Origin: Zygnema cylindricum
Lineage: Eukaryota > Streptophyta > Zygnematophyceae > Zygnematales > Zygnemataceae
DNA: 64,000 nucleotides
NCBI GenBank assembly: GCA_037447655.1
Contig: JBBHKE010000771.1
Span: forward strand, 98,067 to 162,066
Direction of reading: 5' to 3'
The translations under genes and the position numbers were made by a program. The notes under the pieces are model-generated. The model saw only the letters and a list, made by a program, of their open reading frames with translations. It ran no database searches and had not been told where the DNA came from. Of this stretch, positions 24,700-36,841 are shown piece by piece; positions within the stretch are counted from its first letter, which is position 1, and every line of letters starts with the position of its first letter.

Positions 24700-27600
24700 A
24701 TGCTTGAAAACGTCGAGGAGCCTCACATTACCATTCCGAAGGTTTTTAATGAATGTCAGAAAAGTGCATTTGCAATTAAGAGAAACATTCATTTGCTTTT
24801 GAAGTGTCGTCAATTGCATCGTGATGCGTTCTTTCCAGAGTTCCAAAGATGTTTGTCAAGTGTTCTTGTTGCAAAAAAACGAACAGCTTCTTTACAAAGA
24901 CTTTTGAGATTGGTCATTACTTTTGCATTACGTCATGAAGAAGGCAAAGAAGATGAATGGCTAAAATTTTTGGAGGACATTTTACGCTTTTTGTTAATCT
25001 GTGCGATATCACAGGAGAAGTCAGTACGGATTTCCGCAACACAGCTTATTGCAGAGGTCAGGCAACTTAACTTTTCCCTCTCCTTTTTGGCCTATGGAGC
25101 AAGCTGTTGTTTGGTAACATCAAGCGATGGATAAACATGTTCAATCCACATTTTTGCAGCTCTTGCATGACCTCAATTGGGTTTTCAGTTATGCGTTCAA
25201 GTTTCAAACTTTTTTTTTGAAGAAAGTATAGCTGAGATGCTTGGTTCCACTTCATTTAGGTTAAAAACTAGCTGCGTTCATGGTATGATCGAGGCTGATT
25301 GATTAAGGGATTTTATCTCATTTAGGAGATAAAGTCTCTGTGTGGTTTCTAGGCAGCCCAACAAATTCCTGACCAGTCTCTCTAAAGTGCTGCCTTCATT
25401 TTGACAGATTCTACAGAGGTTTCCAGAAAACCAAGACCTTAGTAATGATGCCTTTGACGGTATCCTTGACTGCATGGAAGCTCGTCTCAGGGACAAGGTC
25501 TCGGAAGTTCGAAAATGGGCTGCTTTGGCCTTGGCAAGGCTTGTGTCATGTCCGGAGGAAGGAGACCCCGATGATGATCCCATATTAGAGCTGTATCACG
25601 ATGTTCTCGCCGTAGAAACTGATAAGGTATAAATTTACTATCTGTGTTCCTGCTTTTCGGAATTGAGCTCATCCTACCTGCAGAGATCAACAACATCTTT
25701 TCAACTACACGTCAAGGTGAATGCGTTGCAGAAAAAGCCATCACCGTTGTTCTTTTTGAACAAATTTATTTGAATTGATATGGAAATTTAAAAGAGTGCG
25801 GAATGATTTCTAACTTGATGCATGTGTACTTACCCTGCGCTGCATGAGTTCTTGATTGTTAGACTGAGTTTTTCCAATTTGTTTTCTAATATATGCTGGT
25901 CTCTAACAAACCTGTATAATTAAGCTTAGCTCCATCATGAGGCTCTTCCCTGGACTGAGTTCTGAGGGCGCCACTGCTACACCACAATAACTTGGTCATG
26001 GTGCTCTATGAATTGTCAGGATGTACGCTGTGCCATACTTAAGGCCATGCCTCCAATGTCATTAACGATGGAGGACATTGTCAGGCGTACTTCAGATATT
26101 GAAAAATCAGTCCGATGTGTGGCATACAACCAGCTGCTACTTGTTCCAATAACCGGCTTTAGGTAGGCTCTTCACTAAAAATAACTGCAGTAGGAGCAAT
26201 GCTTCTAAACCTGTGTGGAGATCTGCTGCATTTAAATCTTAGCCTTACACTCCGTCAGCATGCTTGCTGTACAACTCCTACTACTTTTCAGTATTGGTCG
26301 TGCAGGTTCTAGGATCGTGCACCATTAGAGTTAGTGGATGATAAGTCTTAGCACTTAATTAGATTTTACTACACTAGCTTATGGCGTGGCTCATTATGGG
26401 TCACTTAACTGTTATTAACATTAATTTATGATTTTAGGTCAAAAAATCACTCACTCAAATTAGAGTTATTGGGATGGGTAGTGTATTCTACAGTAAGTAA
26501 CGCAATGGTTCATCATCTGATGATGGGCTGGTTATTACTGGAAAATTGCTTCTATTATGCCTCCCTCAACCTATCCCGAATGTTTTGCATCACAAGGAAC
26601 GGGGGCAATAGGAGAAAGATGTGTCCGTCTGAGACAGTTACCTGAGATGTGTCCACCTGGTGATTATAAATGATAATTTGAGTAACTGCTTCGTAATTCT
26701 GGCAAAGAACCATGATACTGTAATTGCCTATTTATTCCGACGCAATGGACCTAATAGAGACACTGTTCTTGAAGGACAAAAAATATATTATTCTTAGCTA
26801 GGTCAATGATGGATTCAGCTCCATGTATTTGAATGCAGAATTTTTCAACGAACCGATCTCCTGCAGCGAGGATTAACAGACAGTGAGCAGGCAGTTAGGA
26901 AGGAATGTTCGAAAATGTTAATCAAATGCTGGTTCCAAAGAGATTCAGCGGGGGATATCTTTACTCTGCTTAAGTACTTAGATGTGGAAACACATGAAAC
27001 TGCGGGCGAGCTTGTGATTAAGGATCTTTGGAGAAGCGGAGTTTTAGACCTTAACGAATTGCTACTTGAGGATGGGTTGGCATCAGGAAGGGTTGAAACA
27101 TCAACAACAGGTAACTTTCTCATCCGAAATAGCAGACTTTGGCATGGTTGTGAGCCAATTCATTCAATCATGCTACATATTGATTGAACTTTTCTAGGAA
27201 AGAAAAAATTGTGACTCATTTATGAATGCGCATGTTCACTTTCAGATCTTCCACAACTTTTAGAAAGTCCTTCTTGTTTTTCTTATGATGATACCCCGCA
27301 TGTATAGTCTATCGGGGAACTTCACTTGTTTTGCAGTTTGACTAGATCTACTAGGGGGAATTGTGGCTTAACTTAACCGAGGTATTTACAACTTTTCTGA
27401 CAAATATGGATGGAGTTTGCCAGGTGAGGCTATGCAGGGCGCAGAAAGCTTTGTGGGAGATAGTGTCACAAAAAACTGGACTGGCGGCCTCATAAATGAG
27501 GAGCAAGCCTTACTATGGAGGGTTTTATGTACTGAATTGCAAGCAGACACAGAGGTTGGTGCTGGAAACAAGTTGCTCTAAATCACTCAGTGGTTGCTTT

Positions 27601-30600
27601 GAATGGTCGAAGTTGCTAGCTGACTTGAGGCTGGATGGGCAGTCTAAGAATCTGTGGATTGAGGAGATAGACAGCCTTATAAAGTTTCTTGAATAGCGCA
27701 GCTGTAATATGATTTCTAAATGCCAAATTGATAAACAAAAATGGTATAGGTCTTTGAAGGAGACGTTTGTACGTGGGAGGTTCAGTTAAGAATTCAATGT
27801 GATTGATGTGATTTTGCTGAATATATTCTTTGCAGGAAAAGGGAACGAAAGCAGCTACTGCAAGGGGTGCAGAAGCCACTATGATAGCTGAAATGTCAGA
27901 GAAACAGCATGAACTCCTTGAGAAGATCCTTCCCAGTTCAGTTGAAGAATTTGTCGAGGTAATCACGAGACAGCTCCAAGCAGGTCAGTCTTTACCTGCT
28001 TTCTATTTATTTGCTGTTCCGTTTCTCAAATGTGATGATGGACTTGATATTCTTTGATTGCCTTCAAATCAATTGTTAGCATGCCGCAGTATAGGGTTTA
28101 GCCTGGGGGAAGGGAAGCTACATTTGCAGACATGAATTATAGAACACTCTAATAACCTCCAAAATTATAAGACTGAACTGTAAGGTTGTGTCTGCAAGAA
28201 GAAGAAAAGCTTGAAATCCGAGTTTTCTTATATCTACAAATAGTGGTTGTTTGTCCTCTGCTTCCTTGCACAATATGCATCCATTCTTGCCCGTTTCCTG
28301 GGTGAATAAGTTTTGCGATGCTTAGTGAAAATGGTGGTTTTAGATGCAATCAAAGACTCTTTTGTGTTACACTTTATCAGTTGGCATACCACTGCATCTT
28401 TTTGGATCAGTGAGTTGCTAATCGTTGCCAGCTTTCCACGGTTTACTTGAATGTTTAATCAACTTAAGCCTTCTTCTTACAGGCCCGGAGTATCTCTTCT
28501 CTGCACGACAACTTCTTCATATAGCTCTGTTACTCGACTTTGCTGATGCTTCCGGTCGTAAAACGGCAGCCTCCCTTATTGCCGATTTGCTAACTGGAAA
28601 GATGATCATGCATCAGGAGGACTGTGATAGCGATGTGCAGAAGTTTGAAGCTTATTCAGACATAGCTGCTGATCCGAAGTGGAGGGATGCAGTGACAAAA
28701 TTTGCTGTAAAAGTACATTCTGGTCCAGAGCAACTTGTGGAAGCCCTCACTGGGATTTTAAATGAGTTGGCTAACCCATGCAAGGAAGACAAGACGGATG
28801 TAGATAATTGGTTGAGGTGTTTGGCAGCTGTAGAACTCTTGTTGGGTCATACATCGACTTTACGCAGCTTGACAGGAAGAGCCATCGAGCCACAGGAGAT
28901 GCTTCACTGGCTCATTGTCCGAGGAGTAAGTTCTCCTGCTTTCAGAGCGGATTGAATAGGTGTGATTTTTTGGAGAAAGGTTTTGGAAGCTCCTGAGGTG
29001 AAAAATAATGCATTAATTCTCGAAATACAAGCTGGTGAACCCATTCCATTTCACTGGTAGTGGTTCAGTGTTTTCTCCATAGACAATAACTTCTATTGCG
29101 ATAATGTCAGGTGCGAAACTTGATTGACTTGATTTTATGTTAGTTCAGGAGCACACTCGCCACCATGCATTTTTTTACGTTTTATTGCATTTTATTGACT
29201 CCAGTGGGAGGAGTGGCTGTTGTTTTCCAGGCGGAACATGGAAGTATTGCAGTAAGACAACTGGCTATCCGTTGTTTGGGCCTCTATGGCTTGTTAGACC
29301 TCTCCGCTATTCAGAAACAGCTAACTCTCCTCGAAGAATCTCTTTCCGATGTACCTTTGGTGCATACAGAGGCTGTCAAAGCTCTTTTTGACGTTATTCT
29401 TTGGCACGGGCTTGAAAGCTTTTCCCCTACCAGTCAGGATTTGAGCTCTCCATCAACTTCAAACTTTCCATTTGGCCAAGAAGGGCAACAGAATTTGAAA
29501 CTGGAGAGTATTTTTGGTCGACTGGCAAAATTCTTAGAAATTGACGACCAAGAGGAAGGGGATGAAGGTGGCACAGAGTTTGAAGTACTGGAAAAGACAG
29601 GAAAGGAGATTGTAGCTCTGGGGTTTGCTAAGGTACTCCAAAAAAGTGTTGATCAAACATTTTTGCTTAGAAAGCTTCTGGAATCGTTCTTTAGTTCATC
29701 ACTTGAAAGGTTTCTCGGGTGAGTCATATATCTTCCACCCAAGGCTGGATTTATCAGTTATATGATTAGCCCAGTAATCCTTGAAGCACAGTGCCAATGG
29801 TTCATGAGTATTTTTAATGGTTCTGCGTCAGAGGTCTGTTGCAGGTACTTAAAAACTCCAATTTTTTTCGATTGGTTGCAGGTTGCGAAAATGCCTCAGT
29901 CTATTCTTCCGACGATACGGTCATTTTGCAAAAGCTAAGGTATTTGGAGTGGCTTTGATGCACATTTGTGCTGTGCCTGATTGATAATTTTACTTCTGCA
30001 AATCTAATTCTTCTGTTTGGAAGTGGTCATTGATACTTGATTTCTATGCATTTGCAGATGGGCAAAGCTGGGCACTAAATGAAATGTTTTCATCTATTAT
30101 GACTCTGTCCGTCCACAGGCCTTTCTCTAGTCTATTTACTGCGCAAAAAAGAAAAATTATCAAGGTTATGATCTCAGAATTAGCAAAACAGACATCAGAT
30201 TTCTTTTCATCTTTTGCTTTTCACTAACACTTCTCACTGGCCTATGCTGCTTTTTGTTGATTTCTGAATGCAGGAAGCAATTTGTGCAGTATTTGTTCCT
30301 ATTGTCAAGGAGAATTGGCCAGGCTTAGCAGGAAAATCAGGAAGTCTTAAGACAGCAGTTACAGCACGTCAAATTACTACTTCAATGGCCAATTGCATGC
30401 TTACTATGCTCAACATATCTTTGCTACCTAATGGAAGTCAGGCAGATAAAGCTGGCCAGGATGATTCTGAAGATGTCAGTATCAGTAAGAGCAACTCCAC
30501 CGAAAAAGGAATCGTAGCTTTGGCTGTGGAAAATCTGGCTATTCAACTTTCGCTACAGGCAAGTTTGTTTGTTTTTCTCAAATTCTGGCAACGAAGCCCA

Positions 30601-33600
30601 TGTGTTTGCAGCTACCTTCCCCTTTTGATTCCGAAGTTGCTTCTCGCGGATGCTGGAGGTTAAACAGTTAAAACCATTAAGAGTTAAGTGACATTTGTCT
30701 TTCTTACACGTAAACATAATCTGGTGTGTGAACACCTGTTAAGGCTCGAATTCGATTTTATGGCTCCTGTATATCTAGCTTGAGGAAAACCCCTAAAGCT
30801 CTTTAGGAAGGAAAACTATTCACATCTAGAAACCGTAAAGGCAGGATAATTTTGAGTTGATATGGATGTAAAACGACATAAGGTTGTCTAAACGACAGTT
30901 CCTTGGAAACCTGGAGCTTATCGGACCAAATTTTCGTACTGAAATAACTCTGGGGCCTTCCCGATTTGATGCAACAGGTGCTCCAATACCGGAGTTCAAA
31001 AACAGCCGCAGTCAAGGGTTACAAAATGCTCCTATGTCGTGCCCTTGTGAGCCTGGACTTGCAACAAATGACACAGGATGGAATAAAGAGTCTACTCTAT
31101 CTGCTTCCACAGTAAGGGTTTACGTTCAAAAATGAACCTGTGCTATGTTCTTTATCTAATCCATAGAATTTTCTTACATTTTTCCAAAAGGCTGAAATAT
31201 TTTTTTTGAAACTTTTGTCTTATTCTTTTCCTTAGCTTCTCAAGATTGTACAGCATGTTGCAACTTTTTGTCCTTGATGTATTGGTTGCTAGCTCTTCAT
31301 CTTGAGATCCATTGGCAACCTTTGACCCGGCCATCAATCTCAGAACCTTCATTTTTTTGCTCTGTCATATCAGCAGAGCACAATTCCTAAAACTTCAATG
31401 TCTTACGGCTGCAATGATACCACTCAATTTTGTACTCAAATTTACACCCATAAAACATTCGTTTTTAAGATGAGTTCATTGTTGAATCATTCTGTGCTGT
31501 AACAATGGTTTTGTCAATTTGGGAACAGGGTTGAGAAAGACATGGATAAGGAAGTGGCCATTCTTAAGGAGCTCAAAGCATTTACAGCCCAAATGAAAAC
31601 TTTGGATACTGTTCCAGATGAGCCTCTTTCAAAGGAGAAACTAAATGGTGAGAATCCCCAGGGATAAGATCAGAAAATAATGCTTACATCTGCATACGTC
31701 CATCATAGTTCTGAAAGTGCGGAGGACACATTATGTTTTTCAAAATCCGTTCAGAAAAATGCGTATCAAATTGCATTTTATATGGTAAATTTAGCATTTA
31801 AAACTCATAAGATGTTCTGGACTTATGGTTCTTACCGATTTCTAGAAATTACAGGATCTTGTATAATCTCTTGGATAGGTACTTGCAGTCGGGTCACTGC
31901 CTTTACAATGCTTTGTTTGTGGAGTCTTTTGATGATGCAAAAATGTTCCTGGTCAATTGCAACAAGTTGTATGTGCTTTTGGTGGGCTCTTCAGAACTTG
32001 AAACTGCGATATCTGGAACTGTAGATGTGACGGACAACGCACATGAGAGAACACCACCAAGACCAGCAATGTTTGTCACGCCCCGGAATAAGAAAACAGG
32101 CATGTAATAGGGGAGGAACTGACGAAATTTTATAATAACGATAGGTTTCTGTTCTGATTTTAATTTTTCACACTCTGTCTGGCCATGGGTCAATTTTTTA
32201 TGTTACTCTTGACTCTCTGTCAAGGTTGAAAGTAGTTTCATTCTCAATTGAGCTTCAACACCAATGTATGTACAACAAGTGAATCTCTGGTCAAGATTCA
32301 CTCAGGTTACAGTCACACATATGGAATTTATACTCCCTGATAAAGATGTCTACATACTCATCAATGCTGTTTTCTGAACATTGAACTCTTCGACATACTA
32401 GATGGACAGAGCTTAAGAGAAATATTAAAAGTAGAGTCTTCAAAAGGAGCTAATCCGTACAAGAACAATGTAGCATCCTCTGTTTGTATTTCGATCATTT
32501 TAAAAACCTGGACTGTTCGAGAATATCATGCGTAATGGAGTAGATGACTTCCGTACCATAGCCATTAACTTATAAAATTAAGATGACCCAGAGCTATTTC
32601 TTACTTTCTTTCTGTCAAACCACAGATTTGTGAATAAGTGTTTATATAAATCTGTGTTTACATGCAATAGGAATATGTCCATTATATGTCCATCTCTGCA
32701 GAAATAACTCTTGCTTGATTATTCTATTCCATTCCCTTTTTAAAACCAGAAAAGAGGCTGCATGTCTTCGGAATTTTGCTGTGGCCTGGAATGGCATTGT
32801 GTTGATTTCCTAAATGTCTAACATTTACATTCTTTTGATGTTTGGTTATTCAGGCACAAAGACGTCAACAACTACACAAAGAGTGAAGGCCTCTTCGCAA
32901 TCACAATCGGGTATGATGACCAGAACCAGATTAAAGAAAGTGGAACGGCTGAACTCCATATCTCCACCAGAGAACAGCAGAAATGCACAGGAAGCAAATT
33001 GCGGCGAATCAGAGACCAATGATTTATCACAAGCTCAGAAAAGCACTGTGAAGACAACCAGATACTCAAGCAGAAAGACATCCGCTAGGATGGATTCAGA
33101 GGTGGTTAAAAGCAAGATGAAAAGCTCAGCTAATGCAAAAGTGACAGCTCGTGCTTTACTAAAGCCTGTAAGCGGCCGACGACTGGGTATAGATAGTAAC
33201 AAAGAAAATGCTGCAATTTCGACTGTGGAAAGGAAGGCCCGGGCAAGAAGGCAGGCTATTAGAAGAGCCCTGAGCGAGTCAAGCGAGAGTGACGATGAGG
33301 ATATAAATTCAATGACAAAAGCTGGAGTAACCACTGTGAGTGATAGTGTTACTGATGATGATGGGCATGAAGGGGAAGATGACACAACACCCTTGAAAAA
33401 CCAAAAAACAACCATGGACAGAAACAGCTACCAACGTCTTTCTTTTGAAAATTCCACGAAGTCGGCTGGATTGGTCGGGAGAGTATCGATGACAAGCTAT
33501 GATTCACCAGCACCGTCGATAAGAAACCGAGGAGATAATGAAACACTTGATTTGTTTAGGGATGAACCACAAAATTCAAAAACAGGGACTATGCGTCAGG

Positions 33601-33725
33601 ATAAAATTTCATTAGGGAAAGAGATTGGAGACGTTGAGGACGGTGTTGTAGATTTGTCTGATATATCTTTTGCGTCATTGAACTCTGGCAGTGATAGTGG
33701 TTTGTCTTGGGCTGACTCACCGTAG
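24700..33725 (+). CDS. CAPG: Condensin I subunit CAP-G (YCG1/Cnd3)
   Basis: Fourteen exons: 24700-25056, 25408-25626, 26020-26162, 26839-27110, 27424-27554, 27836-27983, 28483-28925, 29231-29718, 29882-29939, 30274-30558, 30978-31111, 31529-31647, 31995-32099, 32854-33725. They sum to 1258 codons in consistent phase. The protein is HEAT-repeat rich from residue 1 (IPKVFNECQKSAFAIKRN, KRTASLQRLLRLVITFAL, VRKWAALALARLV, VRCVAYNQLL, VRKECSKMLIKCW), the Cnd3 signature of CAP-G. This kleisin-bound HEAT subunit of condensin I contacts DNA during mitotic chromosome compaction. The C-terminal exon (about 290 residues) is basic/acidic, disordered and Ser-rich. It contains a KEN box (SNKENAAI) that could mark it for APC/C, which is inference. 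Introns after 30558 and 32099 seem to use GC donors. A possible extra cassette exon lies in 30024-30164. The length exceeds Arabidopsis CAP-G (about 1050 residues), mainly in the tail. Confidence 0.88.
30024..30164 (+). other. Candidate cassette exon in CAP-G
   Basis: A 47-codon in-frame open segment between an AG (30022-30023) and a GT donor (30165). It encodes ADGQSWALNEMFSSIMTLSV..., which resembles the animal CAP-G motif ending in a LVDL-type helix. Skipping it joins exons 9 and 10 in phase 0 and gives a normal plant-like FF...Y...K..C....F.P....WPG region. The stronger-looking acceptor at 30056-30057 would shift the frame. Whether it is ever included is unknown. Confidence 0.35.
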
Positions 33726-34895
33726 AAACGTCGTGCACCAGGAAGTCTACATAGCCATCCAAAATAGTGAAATCCAAGAAAAGATGACTATTCTGAAGCA
33801 ATGAGGTTGTTGTCTGTTTTTCTTGTGGATGATCTTACAATCGTAAGATTTTCAAATGCCTCAGTGCATTGGTAGAAATTGGTCAGAGAGTGAGCGTTTG
33901 GAGTGTGGACCAGGAATTTGCAATAAAATACTACTATCGTCTTGGAGAGGCCTTGTCACCATGGTCCAAAAGGGAGAATAGAGACATCAGTGCAATTTAG
34001 GATATTGGTATCATAAGTTTTACTGGGCGCTGGCTTGTTGAAGTGTGTAGAGCACTATGTAGTGTGCGTATGTCCATATTATTTAGAGCATTCAACAATA
34101 TGCCCAGCAGTTTAATATCAAGGAAAATTGATATGTTCAAATTTTTGATGCATTGGAAGTTCTCTCGTCATGTTTCTGCAATTTGTCTGATGACCATGGC
34201 CAGAGCGGAAAATCCAGATCCAAATCCAGACCCAGATACATAGTAATACTGAACAAAGGGTCTTGAGGTCTCGAGAAAAGGCATTCCCCCATTTCATTTT
34301 TTACTGGTTTCTGTCCAAGCAACAGCCACATTGAACAAAAAGCATTCGTACATTTATTGCCACTGTGAAGTGTATGGGTGATGACAAATGTGGACTACCA
34401 TATTCACAACCAACAGTAAATCCATGCTACCTTTTAATTAAAAGCCAACAATTATTCTAACAATCATTTAAACCTTCATGAATCATCACCACTAGGAGAT
34501 GTTCCGAAAGTCACCTGCAAAAATTGAAAAAGCTACATGTGACTTCTTTAGTGCAAAAAATGAAGACTATTATCAATTTATGTAAGTCTTGTCGATCTAA
34601 CTTGCTCTGTAACTCTATTGTTCAACTGACCAGTTGGTGAAGAACTAGCATATGCAAATAAATATAGAAGGTTGCACCCCCTGGTGCAATATTAGAACGC
34701 TGAATTGTGAGCGCATAACAATTGACAAATCTACATGAGAGTTCTGGCAAAATTGAACCGGAGAATCATCCTCCATAACTTTGTAAAAAGCATGTGAATG
34801 TGGGCAAGATGAATGAATTATTTGACACAATCAAATGCTCAAGAGAACTGGGTAACCGATAGAAACGAGGCGAGTATGTTGCCAATCGTAAGCTC
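33726..34895. other. Intergenic, convergent 3' regions
   Basis: Lies between the CAP-G stop (33723-33725) and the cyclophilin stop (34898-34896, minus). It presumably includes both 3' UTRs. No gene, tRNA or transposon end was recognised. Confidence 0.5.
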
Positions 34896-36534
34896 CTAGA
34901 GGACTCCACAGTCCCTTATTACAACAGCTTTCAGCGGTCTGTTCCAGAAACTTCGACCCTTGGATGCCCGATCGTCCCCTAAAAACTCTGCAAAGTCATT
35001 AAATTGACGAATTCGCTCATTCGGTTTGTATGTTGGAACTGAAGATATGGCAGATATGACATCCATTCCTGCAAATGAAAACCAATATAATTGTCACAGG
35101 GTCAAATCGAAGTAGCCAATGGTAAAAAATATGTTTCAGACAAAGATTGACATGAACTGATTAGCTAGATAAATACAGTGAGAAACTTGAGGAATGGCAA
35201 AAGTCAATCTTGTGAAAGGACAATTCAGAAAAGGCATAGGTTTTTGAAGGGAATAAAAAGTTGCAATTCTTCCGACTTTTATACAGAGTGGAAGCTGGAA
35301 AATACCTTCCAAAACTGTTCCAAAAACGATGTTTCCATTGTCGAGTTGTGGTGCAGGTCCTGGACCTGTATACCAAAAAAAAAAAAAAAGCAAAGGCAAT
35401 AACGTTTCTCCATGTTTGAAAAGCAAAAGAACTCGTCCCACCTAATCCACTTTTCAGGTCAGGATATCAAAGTTTCAATTGAATGAAAGAACAATAAACT
35501 AGAAAATACAATGACAACACTGACAGCAACCTGATCAGGGAAGTTTCCAAGGCCAAAACACAAAGCAGCTGATAGAATTTAAAAAACTGGAAATCCTCTC
35601 AGCATTATGCAGCAATGCCTAGAGGTGAAAAACATTGAAACATGGAGATTTTAACAAACGAGACTAGCAAAAAAGACTGCGACAAATAATTTTAGATATA
35701 CTGCTGCGCCAATTGCAGCAACTTTACATCAAGATCTTTCTCACCTGTTGTGATCAGAAACTCAACATTCCGATATTCGCCAAACAGCTTTCTCTCCTCG
35801 TCATCATCATTAGCTCCAAGACAAAGAGAAACCATTCCTGGTCTATCATGTGATATCAGGAAAGAGCTCGATTTAACTGTTTCTGTGTTCCGTTCCAAGT
35901 AATCCGGAGGCTCCACTTCTCCTTTATCAACAGAACCCTGCCTTCCTGCTTGAATATACTGCCCTTGTAAAATCTTATGTATTGTGGTTCCCTTATAGGA
36001 TGAACCAGATTCTCCACTCACCATAGCCTTAAAATTTTCGACAGTACGAGGGACCTGATTTCCATACAAACCAATAACCACCCTTCCCATGGGCTCCCCT
36101 TTCTCACAAACTAAGCTTGTATCTCCGAGAGTTCGATCAAGACGCGTCGCAGTCGGACATAGGTCAAAGTACAAAAACACTTTGTCCGTAATCGTGAGGT
36201 CAGGTACATCCGACCTTGACGTTTCTGCAAACGACAAAAGAGGATGGAACAGAGCTCCTCCTATGGCTCCTCCAGCAATGGCAGTCAGCTGTCTTCTTCC
36301 AGCCAAGTGGCAACTCTTCATATCCCGGCTTTCCTCACTATTTACTTCACCTGCTCTGCAAATATGACGTGACACGTTCCGAACATCTTTCCTCTCCTTC
36401 GTTGAGTAATCGTGGCTGACGAAAAGCTTTGTCGATTCTTCAGAAACAGACAGAAAAGAAAATTGTTTCGAACGGCAGCTATGGCTTACGGCTGGGGATA
36501 GAGAGAGGGAGGTGGCGGGAGCTGACAGCATCAT
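34896..36534 (-). CDS. Thylakoid-lumen cyclophilin-like protein
   Basis: Three exons on the minus strand: 36534-35745, 35365-35306, 35068-34896, 340 residues. A Ser/Arg-rich chloroplast transit region is followed by a twin-arginine lumenal signal (GRRQLTAIAGGAIGGALFHP... ending SFA), which predicts Tat-dependent import to the thylakoid lumen. The cyclophilin domain starts near residue 100 (TDKVFLYFDLC), with GRVVIGLYGNQVPRTVENF, NVEFLITTGPGPAPQLDNG and NIVFGTVLEGMDVI. It resembles plant CYP26-2/CYP28. The catalytic positions are altered: by alignment to human CypA motifs, FHRIIPGF becomes IHKILQGQ, and the Trp and His of the EWLDGKH stretch become Gln and Asn. Strong prolyl isomerase activity is therefore unlikely; a chaperone or assembly role is inferred. 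The start is the first of two tandem ATGs, itself adjoining a G-box. Confidence 0.88.
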
Positions 36535-36841
36535 GCCACGTGGTAGCAGCAAATAGTTCCTTCGGGGGATAGAGAAAGAGGAGAGAGGGAGAGGAGAGAG
36601 GGAGAGTAGAGAGAGAGAGGGGTGATGAGTTGGCGGAAGTGCACTGTAGAAAGCTTGCAGATGATGCCACGTGGCAGGTAAGCAGGTGGCAAAAAAGGTG
36701 AGACAACGCAGAGGGCGAGGGAGTCAGAGGGGGGAAGATATCGAGGCGCCACGTGGCAAGCTCAAAAAATATCTGTCAGGTCATGCCAGGTGTCCAGGGC
36801 GTGAGGAAATCCTCCATCCTCTGCGTATAATGCCACGTGGC
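36535..36841 (-). promoter_or_regulatory. G-box cluster upstream of the cyclophilin
   Basis: Three perfect 10-bp palindromes GCCACGTGGC lie at 36666-36675, 36748-36757 and 36832-36841. A fourth nine-base match, GCCACGTGG, is at 36535-36543, touching the start codon. A purine-rich GAGA tract lies at 36565-36625. In plants this is the G-box/ABRE core bound by bZIP and bHLH (PIF/HY5-type) factors, which suits a light-regulated chloroplast gene. The clustering is observed; the binding is inferred. Confidence 0.75.

Noticed and set aside
31680-32024. 114-codon open frame between CAP-G exons
   Set aside because: Its phase does not continue homology. The acceptor at 31993-31994 gives a better tail exon (ELETAISGTVDV) in phase.
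32814-32853. ATG start for a separate gene at 32814 before the CAP-G tail exon
   Set aside because: An AG acceptor at 32852-32853 and phase agreement with the preceding exon show that the frame is the CAP-G terminal exon. The 13 upstream codons are intron.
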